A stretch of 6,704 bases of DNA from Anaerolineales bacterium (lineage in GTDB: Bacteria > Chloroflexota > Anaerolineae > Anaerolineales > DRMV01), in the NCBI GenBank assembly GCA_015494815.1, contig WGAK01000130.1:1-6704 (forward strand), in the 5' to 3' direction. A program made the position numbers and the translations under genes. Shown here piece by piece: positions 1 through 6,704 of this stretch (positions within the stretch are counted from its first letter, which is position 1; every line of letters starts with the position of its first letter). The notes under the pieces are model-generated. The model was not told the DNA's origin and made no database searches. It saw only the letters and a program-made list of their open reading frames with translations.

Positions 1-503
1 ATGAGTTCGCGGTAAATCTGGTTGTACAACTGGTCCACCAGGTCGTCTTCCCGGGGCAACTGCCGGGCCGTTTCCACATCCCCCTGCAGGAAGGCGTCCA
101 GCGCGCGCTGCAGCATGTCGGTAGCCAACTCGGTCATGCGCGGCAGGTCAATCAAGGGCTTGATGAGCGGCTGATTGCCCAAGAGCAGGGTGATTTTGGC
201 AATGCCCTTGGCATAATCGCCCATGCGCTCCAGTTCCCCGGCGATGTCCAACACCGAGGCCAGAAAGCGCAGGTCGTGGGCCATGGGCTGCTGGGTGGCG
301 ATGGTAATCAAAGCCCGCTGCTCGATGTCATAACGCTTGGCGTTGATGACCTGGTCGTGGGCATATACCTCGCGCGCCGCGTCCAGGTCCTGGCGTTTGA
401 GCGCATCCATGGCCGCGCGCGCGGCCTGGATGACCATCCGGCCCAGGTCCTGCAAATCGGCCTGCAGTTCGTGCAGATGCCGCTCCAGGGTCTTTCGCAT
501 CAT
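1..503 (-). CDS. phoU: Phosphate-signalling regulator PhoU (3' part beyond window)
   Basis: PhoU is a cytoplasmic all-helical protein that links the Pst phosphate transporter to the PhoR/PhoB two-component system and restrains the Pho response when phosphate is plentiful. The visible 167 residues cover most of a protein usually about 220 long; the frame stays open to base 1, so the C-terminus is missing. Family signatures are clear: QRALITIATQQPMAHDLRF at about residues 62-80 and ELERMGDYAKGIAK at 90-103, which carries the ExxxD metal-binding motif of the first three-helix repeat. The second repeat is only begun (residues about 123-167). Two in-frame ATG codons lie in tandem at 503-501 and 500-498. 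The AGGAGGT site at 508-514 leaves 4 or 7 bases to them, so either could serve. The gene has its own promoter and leader and is separated from merA by a terminator. No pst genes are visible on this side; they may lie to the left or elsewhere. Confidence 0.93.
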   Translation of the reverse strand, partial: MMRKTLERHLHELQADLQDLGRMVIQAARAAMDALKRQDLDAAREVYAHDQVINAKRYDIEQRALITIATQQPMAHDLRFLASVLDIAGELERMGDYAKGIAKITLLLGNQPLIKPLIDLPRMTELATDMLQRALDAFLQGDVETARQLPREDDLVDQLYNQIYREL

Positions 504-507
504 GGCA

Positions 508-514
508 ACCTCCT
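508..514 (-). promoter_or_regulatory. Ribosome binding site of phoU
   Basis: On the minus strand this reads AGGAGGT, a near-perfect anti-Shine-Dalgarno match just upstream of the tandem ATG codons. It fixes the start of phoU to 503 or 500. It directly abuts a 12-base perfect palindrome (515-526, GGCGGGCCCGCC), which could fold over or limit access to the site. Confidence 0.8.
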
Positions 515-545
515 GGCGGGCCCGCCGCCTCGCCAAAACCAACTC

Positions 546-575
546 GCCCTCCGCTCCTTCCGTTGCCCGGAGGGC
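546..575 (-). other. Hairpin in the phoU leader
   Basis: An 8-base inverted repeat (546-553 with 568-575; minus strand GCCCTCCG...CGGAGGGC) encloses a 14-base loop. It lies about midway between the predicted transcription start (near 617) and the phoU start codon. No T-run follows on the minus strand, so it is not an obvious terminator. A role in transcript stability or translation control is inference only. Confidence 0.4.
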
Positions 576-596
576 TTTCCACAACGGCACGAAAAC

Positions 597-613
597 GCCC
601 GGTTCGGCCGGGC
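597..613 (-). other. Short hairpin at the 5' end of the phoU transcript
   Basis: The minus strand reads GCCCGG, five bases, CCGGGC, then GTTTTC. This is a 6-base GC stem within a few bases of the predicted transcription start downstream of the TATAAT box. The short following T-run makes a weak attenuator possible. A 5'-stabilising stem is equally likely. Confidence 0.35.
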
Positions 614-623
614 ATCTTCTTCT

Positions 624-629
624 ATTATA
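624..629 (-). promoter_or_regulatory. TATAAT -10 box, probable phoU promoter
   Basis: A perfect sigma-70 type TATAAT hexamer on the minus strand stands out in GC-rich DNA. It sits 120 bases upstream of the phoU start and just past the terminator of the preceding unit. At the standard 16-18 base spacing no good TTGACA-like -35 element is seen (the hexamers are close to CCCCGA). TTGGCC at 651-656 is 21 bases away, which is too far. There is no TG extension. No Pho-box-like repeat was recognised. The -10 is convincing; the rest of the promoter is weak, so an activator may be needed. Confidence 0.5.
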
Positions 630-652
630 ACGGTTTTGGTCCGCCTTCGGGG

Positions 653-684
653 CCAAAAAATCCCCCAGGCGAGGGATTTTTTGG
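653..684 (-). terminator. Symmetric intrinsic terminator after merA
   Basis: A perfect 12-base inverted repeat, CCAAAAAATCCC (653-664) and GGGATTTTTTGG (673-684), encloses an 8-base loop. Read on the minus strand it is an A-tract, a GC core hairpin and a T6 run, the layout of a Rho-independent terminator. It lies 57 bases past the merA stop codon and just before the phoU promoter, so it ends the DUF3105-merA transcript. The A-tract/T-tract symmetry means it could work in both directions, although no plus-strand gene reaches it. The GC core is only three base pairs, with A-T pairs extending the stem. Confidence 0.8.
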
Positions 685-741
685 CATCAGGCACGGCTTT
701 TTACGCGGTTTCGGAGGCTGCCACGCCCGCGCGGGCCGGCC

Positions 742-2433
<1,692 letters not shown>

Positions 2434-2439
2434 GGCACC

Positions 2440-2445
2440 ACCTCC
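2440..2445 (-). promoter_or_regulatory. Ribosome binding site of merA
   Basis: The minus strand reads GGAGGT six bases before the ATG at 2433. It decides the start: the frame is open further upstream to a TTG at 2469, but that codon has no comparable site and would add 12 Arg/Pro/Gly-rich residues ahead of the HMA domain. Confidence 0.75.
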
Positions 2446-2475
2446 AGGGCGTGGGCCCAGGCGCGCCAAGAGGAC

Positions 2476-3087
2476 TCAGGGCGCGTTGGGCTCGGGGGCG
2501 CGGTTGTAATTGGCGACCACGAAGGCCTCGAGCATGGCCGGATCGGCCTCCGTGAGCGTCAGACGGCGCCCCCACGAAGTCAACACCAGCGGGGCTTCCA
2601 ACCCCGCCGCAGGGAAGGCAATCAACTTGCGCTCCGGCCGGGCCTGTAAGAAGTCCCGCAGGTCGGCCTTCAGCCGCTCGCAGGCCGCGGCCTCCAGTTG
2701 CGAACAATCATACCAAAAAAGGATATAGCCATGTTCCAGGTTGTGGGTCAAATACCCCTCGGGGAAGAGCATTTGCTGCCGGGCGTCTTCATCGTAGAAG
2801 CCGGGCTGCAGGCTGCTGGGATAGTGCTCGCCCGACGAGGGCGGCTCCGACGCGTAGGTGGGCGGCACGCCTTCGGGGATGTGCTTGCCGGGCTCGATGG
2901 GCACGGCCTCGCCCACCTCGGGGGCTGCCTCGGGCCCCGGCCCCGAGCCGCGCCCGCGCGCCCGCACCAACACCACCAACACGGCCAGCAACAACAAGCC
3001 CCCGCCCAACACGACACCAGGGCGATTCCAAAGCGCGCGGGCACGACCGCGCCACTTTGACCGGGCACGCGACCCAAGACGACCCAT
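2476..3087 (-). CDS. Membrane-anchored DUF3105 protein
   Basis: This 203-residue protein belongs to the DUF3105 family, whose biochemical function is not established. An Arg/Lys-rich N-terminus (1-22) precedes one hydrophobic segment (about 24-41), then a Gly/Pro/Glu-rich spacer (45-65). This suggests a cytoplasmic N-terminus with the C-terminal domain held outside the membrane. The conserved core starts near G67-K-H69, continues through PPTYASEPPSSGEH (75-88) and ends with the diagnostic HNLEHGYILFWYDC (115-128). H69, H88, H115, H119, C128 and C136 could form a metal site or a disulfide; this is inferred from residue types only. The ATG at 3087 is chosen because GGAGG lies 6 bases upstream and the transmembrane segment then sits normally. 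The longer open frame to 3246 runs into the nrdJ terminator. The gene is 42 bases upstream of merA on the same strand, with no terminator between, so the two likely form an operon. That makes a role in mercury or thiol handling at the cell surface conceivable but unproven. Confidence 0.85.
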   Translation of the reverse strand: MGRLGSRARSKWRGRARALWNRPGVVLGGGLLLLAVLVVLVRARGRGSGPGPEAAPEVGEAVPIEPGKHIPEGVPPTYASEPPSSGEHYPSSLQPGFYDEDARQQMLFPEGYLTHNLEHGYILFWYDCSQLEAAACERLKADLRDFLQARPERKLIAFPAAGLEAPLVLTSWGRRLTLTEADPAMLEAFVVANYNRAPEPNAP

Positions 3088-3093
3088 ACGACA

Positions 3094-3098
3094 CCTCC
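3094..3098 (-). promoter_or_regulatory. Ribosome binding site of the DUF3105 gene
   Basis: The minus strand carries GGAGG (within GGGAGGTG) six bases before the ATG at 3087. It supports this start over any codon in the longer upstream open frame. Confidence 0.75.
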
Positions 3099-3109
3099 CA
3101 GGGCGACCG

Positions 3110-3115
3110 AGGATA
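3110..3115 (-). promoter_or_regulatory. Candidate -10 box for DUF3105-merA
   Basis: TATCCT on the minus strand matches four of six -10 positions and would start a transcript near 3103, giving a leader of about 15 bases that holds the ribosome binding site. The hexamer 17 bases upstream (CTGCGC) is a poor -35 element. The repeat cluster at 3121-3153 overlaps the would-be spacer and -35 region, as an operator would. This is a weak call made mainly from position. Confidence 0.25.
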
Positions 3116-3120
3116 GCGGA

Positions 3121-3153
3121 CCGGACGCGTCGGCGCAGCGCCGGACGCGTCCG
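3121..3153 (-). repeat. Direct repeat/palindrome cluster, possible operator
   Basis: CCGGACGCGTC occurs twice in direct orientation, at 3121-3131 and 3141-3151, exactly 20 bases apart (about two helical turns). Each copy contains the 8-base palindrome GACGCGTC; in the second this extends to GGACGCGTCC. Between them lies GGCGC-A-GCGCC (3132-3142). The whole block can also fold as a long imperfect hairpin: 3122-3136 pairs with 3138-3153 if one G (3144) is bulged. It lies 34-66 bases upstream of the DUF3105 start, where a repressor or MerR-like activator would bind. It lacks a T-run on the minus strand, so it is not a second terminator. Operator function is inference. Confidence 0.5.
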
Positions 3154-3236
3154 CTGCCCTTTCACCCTACCCCCGTCGGGCGGGCTCGCCCAGCGCCATT
3201 TCGCCCACTCCGAGGCCGCCATATGGCCTATGGCCC

Positions 3237-3274
3237 AAAAACACACCGGCCGCCGGGACAGCCCCGACGGCCGG
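3237..3274 (-). terminator. Intrinsic terminator of nrdJ
   Basis: On the minus strand CCGGCCG (3274-3268) pairs with CGGCCGG (3252-3246). An inner CGGG/CCCG stem (3266-3263 with 3257-3254) is separated by one mismatch and closes a 5-base loop. GTGTTTTT follows. The hairpin begins 21 bases past the nrdJ stop codon. It should end the reductase transcript and insulate DUF3105-merA, arguing that the latter has its own promoter in the 3088-3236 gap. Confidence 0.85.
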
Positions 3275-3295
3275 CACAGGTGGCATTCGCCCGGC

Positions 3296-6200
3296 TCAGC
3301 ACTCGCTGTAGCCGCACGAATAGCACTTGGCGCAGCCTTCCTCGTAAATCAGGGTGGCCTGCCCGCACTCAGGGCACAGGTGCCCGGCCTGCACGAAGGC
3401 CTTGGTCATCGGCGCCGCGGCCTCCGCGCCGTTGGCCCCGGCTGCGTCCTCCGCCAGGGGCAGGGGCGGCGACGGCGCGGCCTCCGCGGACGCGGCGCGG
3501 TCGCCGTTACCGGCCATGCGCTCGCGGTAGTCCAGCAGGTACTTCTCCAGCGCGTAGCCCACGCCGTCGGGCAGCGAGCGAATGCGATACGGGCCGAAGC
3601 CCAGTGGTCGGTCGCCGCCAATGCCGCGCAATTGCCGGATGATTTCTTCCAGGCGCTCGATGGGCTTGACGGGCGAGGTCAGGCGCAAGATGTAGGAGAT
3701 GAGGCGACCGATGGCCTCCGAGATGGCCGCGGTCTCCGACCCGGCCTTGGCCGTGTTGATAAAGACCTCGAAAGGCTGGTCGCCGCCGTTCTCGTTGATG
3801 GTGACGAACGCCTTGCCCAAGGGCGTGTTCACCTGGAAGGTGAAGCCTTTGAGCACCTCGGGCCGGGGTTTCTTGAACTCGGGCCAGAGTTGGGGTTGCG
3901 TCACGGCTACCTCCTCCTGGGTGGGGGATGGGGCTCCGCTGGAGGCCGGCGCGGTCGTGGTGGCCGCGGCCTCGCCCCCTGCCTCGGCCGCCGCGGGCAC
4001 GGCCTGGGCCGGGGCGGGTTCCTGCGCCGCGGGAGCCTTGGCCGCGTCCTTTCCCTTGGCCGTGGCTTTGGTTTCCAGCACCACGGTTTCGCGTGAGCCG
4101 GTCACATACACCGTCAGCCCTTTGATGCCCAACTTCCAGGCCAGCATGAAGGCATTGGCCACATCGTCCACCGTGGCGTCCGCGGGGAAGTTGATGGTCT
4201 TGGAGATGCTGTTGTCCACGAACACCTGCAACGCGGCCTGCATGCGCACATGCTCTTCCGCGGTCACATCCTGGGCCACCACGAAGGTGTTGCGCAGCCA
4301 GTCGGGCAATTCGCCCGGATAGTTCTGGATGGTGCCATACTCCAGCACGTGCTGGATGACGGCCTCTTTGGCCTCCGCGTCCAGGTCGGTCGCGTCCAGG
4401 GCGCGCATGAAGAGCGGGCTCACATACCGCAGGCGGATGCGCTGGCCGTCCTCGTCGTTGACATAGCGGTAGTAGGCCAGGGCGAACACGGGTTCGCAGC
4501 CGTAGCCCTCCACGCCCGACACGGTCGAGATGGTGCCCGTCGGCGCGATGGTCAGTTGGGCCGCGTTGCGAATGCCATGCCGACGCAGGCCCTCGACGAT
4601 GGCGTCCCAGTCCAGCGCGGGGCGTCCCCAGTCCATGCTGGGGCGGCCGTCCAGCCAGTCGGGCCAGGTGGGCGGCGTCCAGGTGAGGTGCTTGGGGTCA
4701 TAGATGCTGCCCCGAATGCCGGGGAAGGGGCCGCGCTCGCGGGCCAGTTCGATGCTGGTGCGCATGGCATGATAGCGGATGAACTCCATGATTTGCGCCG
4801 CGAAGTCCTGCGCCGCGCGCGAGCCATATCGCACCCGGTTGAGGTACATCAAGTCGGCCAGGCCCTTGATGCCCAGGCCAATACGCCGGTTGTGGTGGGC
4901 GGCTTCTTTGAGTTGGGGCACCGCGGGCACATACGCGTTGGCCTGCACCACATCGTCCAAAAAGCGCACCGCGCGTTCCACCGTGCGCTGCAACTTGTCC
5001 CAGTCTACGCCGCCCTCGGGCGTGGCGTGCTGGGCCAGGTTGATGGAGCCTAAGCAGCAGTTCTCGTAGGGCCCCAACCATTGTTCACCGCAGTTGTGGC
5101 ACACCAGGCCGTTGGCAATCAGGCTGTGGGTTTCGGGCTCTTCCAGGTCATAGACATCCGCGTAGCCGGCCGGTTCGATGCTTTCGATTTCGTCCTCAAA
5201 AGTCTCCCGGTAAGGGCCGCGGGTTTGGCTTTCCACATAGGCCATGAGCCGGGCCTGCTTCGCGGGGTCGGCGAAACCGATGGTGTGGGCAAAACGGTCC
5301 CGATTTTCCCGGCCAATGACCAGTTCGTACTGGGCCGCCACTTGATAGCGCCGAGAGCCCCCATGCCCGTCGGGCAGCCAGGCCGTCCCCGCGGCCCGCC
5401 GCGCATAAAGGCGAGAGACGATGCCGAAGTTGAGCAACAGCAACTGCACATCTTCCAACAAAGCCCGCGAGGAACTCGCCAGGCGCACGGTGGCGTCGCG
5501 CTTGGCAGGATTCACCTGCACCGTGCCATCGGCGCCGAAAAGCCCCTGCAAGAAGCCAACCACCGCTTCACGGGGCGCGCGCCAGATGGATTCCGGCACC
5601 CGCTTCTGGGGCGAAGGCACGGCCAGCACCCCCAGCGAGGCGAAGAATTCGTAAGGCGCACGGCCATAGGTCACCTGATAGTGCGACCCCCGATGCGCCA
5701 CATGGCCGGGGCCAAACCAGGTTTGCAGCCAGCCGTGGATTTGTTCCAACTCCGCGGCCGTGCGGATGGCCCACCCCACAGGCGAATGACTTGCGGGGCT
5801 CAGCCAGCCGTCGCCCACCAGGTAGCCCAACACCACGCCTAATTCACGCGACCATTCTTGCGGCAGGTTCGCATACTGGGCTGCGAAATCGCGGCGCTGC
5901 ACCCGATGGCCGCTGCGCCAGTCCCCGGCCAAGGCCATTGCGCCCACGGCCTCGGCCACCTGCGCCTGGTTGGGCAGGCGATAGTCCTGGCTCCACCCCC
6001 CTTCGCCCGATTGCAGCAAAATGCGGTCGCCGGGGCGCAAGTCTTGCAACTCCCGGTAGCCCCGGTCGGGGGTCAGGAAGGGATGGTCCGCGGTGGCCGT
6101 CACCGTATAGCCCTTGCGGGTGCGCAGACGAAAGACGGGGACATGCTCGCGGGTCTTGAACGCACGGACGCCCGAGCGCAAACGCGTACCCAGGTACTTA

Positions 6201-6704
6201 CCGGCCACGCCTACGCCGCCCAAGGGCGCGCGATTGTCGGTCACGATGGCGAAGGACTCACCCAAAGCCGCCAATTCTGCAATGGGAATCAGCCCGCGCG
6301 CGGTGGCAATGCGGGTGTCGCCCACGAAACACGGGTTTGTCGCCTCCAGGCGATATTGGTGCGGCACGGGGTTGTCCCGATTGGCCGTGTCCAGGAACAG
6401 CATACCCGGCTCGCCGTTGTGATGGGCCTGCTGCACGATTTTGGCGAACAGGTCGCGGGCCCGCACCTTCTTGTACACCTTGATGGGCACGCCCTGCTCG
6501 ACGGCGTCTTCCAAAGTGCCGTCGAAAGTCTCGTATTCAGGCGCCAGCACATCGGGGAAGACCAACGCCCACTCTTCGTCGTTCTCCACGGCCCGCATGA
6601 ACGCGTCGGTCACGCCCACCGAGATGTTGAAGTTGGTGATGGCGTTCTCGTCGGTCTTGCAGGTGATGAAATCTTCGATGTCGGGATGGTCCACCCGCAG
6701 CACG
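3296..6704 (-). CDS. nrdJ: Class II (B12-dependent) ribonucleotide reductase with intein, N-terminus cut off
   Basis: This enzyme reduces ribonucleotides to deoxyribonucleotides using adenosylcobalamin to generate a thiyl radical. The visible 1135 codons comprise 722 extein residues and a 413-residue intein. The first codon (GTG, 6703) is an internal Val of the family motif VLRVDHPDIEDFI, so the gene continues off the right edge. Extein landmarks, in window residue numbers: NFNISVGVTDAFM (24-36); the ATNP/CGEQ motif split by the intein, with radical Cys 538 and E540; ENCCLGSINL (547-556) with the reducible active-site Cys 549; APTGTIS phosphate loop (720-726); SKTINFP (834-840); KGLTVYVTGSRE (861-872). 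An Ala/Pro/Glu linker (about 880-940) leads to a TSCPD domain (about 946-1060), a second flexible linker (1062-1100) and a Cys-rich tail, CPEC plus CAKCYSCGYSEC (1110-1135). Tails of this kind deliver reducing equivalents to the active site or bind zinc. The first active-site disulfide partner would lie upstream of the window. The gene has its own terminator and no overlap with the next gene. Confidence 0.95.
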   Translation of the reverse strand, partial: VLRVDHPDIEDFITCKTDENAITNFNISVGVTDAFMRAVENDEEWALVFPDVLAPEYETFDGTLEDAVEQGVPIKVYKKVRARDLFAKIVQQAHHNGEPGMLFLDTANRDNPVPHQYRLEATNPCFVGDTRIATARGLIPIAELAALGESFAIVTDNRAPLGGVGVAGKYLGTRLRSGVRAFKTREHVPVFRLRTRKGYTVTATADHPFLTPDRGYRELQDLRPGDRILLQSGEGGWSQDYRLPNQAQVAEAVGAMALAGDWRSGHRVQRRDFAAQYANLPQEWSRELGVVLGYLVGDGWLSPASHSPVGWAIRTAAELEQIHGWLQTWFGPGHVAHRGSHYQVTYGRAPYEFFASLGVLAVPSPQKRVPESIWRAPREAVVGFLQGLFGADGTVQVNPAKRDATVRLASSSRALLEDVQLLLLNFGIVSRLYARRAAGTAWLPDGHGGSRRYQVAAQYELVIGRENRDRFAHTIGFADPAKQARLMAYVESQTRGPYRETFEDEIESIEPAGYADVYDLEEPETHSLIANGLVCHNCGEQWLGPYENCCLGSINLAQHATPEGGVDWDKLQRTVERAVRFLDDVVQANAYVPAVPQLKEAAHHNRRIGLGIKGLADLMYLNRVRYGSRAAQDFAAQIMEFIRYHAMRTSIELARERGPFPGIRGSIYDPKHLTWTPPTWPDWLDGRPSMDWGRPALDWDAIVEGLRRHGIRNAAQLTIAPTGTISTVSGVEGYGCEPVFALAYYRYVNDEDGQRIRLRYVSPLFMRALDATDLDAEAKEAVIQHVLEYGTIQNYPGELPDWLRNTFVVAQDVTAEEHVRMQAALQVFVDNSISKTINFPADATVDDVANAFMLAWKLGIKGLTVYVTGSRETVVLETKATAKGKDAAKAPAAQEPAPAQAVPAAAEAGGEAAATTTAPASSGAPSPTQEEVAVTQPQLWPEFKKPRPEVLKGFTFQVNTPLGKAFVTINENGGDQPFEVFINTAKAGSETAAISEAIGRLISYILRLTSPVKPIERLEEIIRQLRGIGGDRPLGFGPYRIRSLPDGVGYALEKYLLDYRERMAGNGDRAASAEAAPSPPLPLAEDAAGANGAEAAAPMTKAFVQAGHLCPECGQATLIYEEGCAKCYSCGYSEC
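5093..6331 (-). mobile_element. Intein with LAGLIDADG homing endonuclease, inside nrdJ
   Basis: This is an in-frame 413-residue protein-splicing element. Boundaries follow from the host motif ATNP|CGEQ: the intein starts at Cys1 (codon 6331-6329) and ends at Asn413 (5095-5093); the next residue is host Cys. Splicing blocks are complete: A, CFVGDTRIAT (1-10); B, TATADHPFLT (78-87) with TxxH at T80-H83; F, YADVYDLEEPETHSL (390-404); G, ANGLVCHN (406-413) with penultimate His412 and terminal Asn413. The central part holds a two-motif LAGLIDADG endonuclease: LGYLVGDGW (168-176, catalytic D174), a KRVP block (243-246) and LQGLFGADGT (261-270, catalytic D268). Nothing is disrupted, so both splicing and homing are predicted to be functional. 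Such elements spread by cutting intein-free copies of the host gene and being copied in by repair. By family knowledge ribonucleotide reductase genes are frequent hosts. Confidence 0.95.

Noticed and set aside
328..615. A possible 95-codon small protein or leader peptide starting close to the phoU transcript start.
   Set aside because: It overlaps phoU out of frame, has no ribosome binding site and is composed of Gly/Arg/Pro-rich shadow sequence.
725..736. The palindrome GCCCGCGCGGGC just after the merA stop as a terminator.
   Set aside because: No T-run follows it on the minus strand, and a better terminator lies at 653-684. It may just reflect high GC.
2434..2469. An upstream TTG start for merA, adding 12 residues.
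   Set aside because: It has no good ribosome binding site and adds a Pro/Gly/Arg stretch; the ATG at 2433 has GGAGGT at 6 bases and places the HMA domain normally.
3121..3151. CRISPR-like repeats.
   Set aside because: There are only two copies of an 11-base unit with a 9-base gap, far below CRISPR repeat and spacer sizes, and no cas genes are present.
3088..3246. A longer start (GTG at 3246) for the DUF3105 gene.
   Set aside because: That codon lies in the terminator stem of nrdJ, the extension crosses the repeat cluster, and the ATG at 3087 has a strong ribosome binding site.
2858..4096. A 412-codon plus-strand open frame.
   Set aside because: It runs antisense across the DUF3105 start, the nrdJ terminator and the nrdJ C-terminus, and ends in Gly/Arg-rich low complexity. 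No family was recognised.
6701..6703. GTG as the start codon of the reductase.
   Set aside because: It encodes the Val of the conserved internal motif VLRVDHPDI; class II reductases have well over 150 residues before it, so the gene is truncated by the window edge.

Overview
The window is GC-rich bacterial DNA with four protein genes, all read from the minus strand (right to left). They use ordinary bacterial signals: GGAGG-type ribosome binding sites, hairpin-plus-T-run terminators and one perfect TATAAT box. High GC, a B12-dependent ribonucleotide reductase with a TSCPD domain and Cys-rich tail, and a DUF3105 protein fit a lineage such as Chloroflexota. Deinococcota or Actinomycetota cannot be excluded from sequence alone, so the host call is tentative.

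Layout in the direction of transcription. (1) 6704 to 3296 holds most of nrdJ, the adenosylcobalamin-dependent (class II) ribonucleotide reductase; its N-terminus lies beyond the right edge. It is interrupted by an in-frame 413-residue intein (6331 to 5093) with a LAGLIDADG homing endonuclease, placed exactly before the Cys of the NPCGE motif, the family's thiyl-radical cysteine. A strong hairpin terminator (3274 to 3237) follows the stop. (2) A 208-base gap holds a conspicuous repeat/palindrome cluster (3121-3153) that looks like an operator. (3) 3087 to 2476 is a membrane-anchored DUF3105 protein. (4) 2433 to 742 is a complete mercuric reductase, merA, with an N-terminal heavy-metal-associated domain and all catalytic residues. 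(5) A symmetric terminator (684 to 653) closes that pair. (6) A TATAAT promoter and structured leader precede phoU (503 to beyond the left edge), a phosphate-signalling regulator cut by the window start.

The genes form at least three transcription units: nrdJ; DUF3105-merA; and phoU with whatever follows it. MerA reduces Hg(II) to volatile Hg(0) in the cytoplasm. Its partner is an exported or membrane-tethered protein of unknown function, and no merR, merT or merP is visible here. NrdJ makes deoxyribonucleotides and depends on intein splicing to become active. The most notable points are the intein at the radical cysteine, the DUF3105-merA pair and the repeat cluster in front of it. No RNA genes, CRISPR arrays or insertion sequences were seen.
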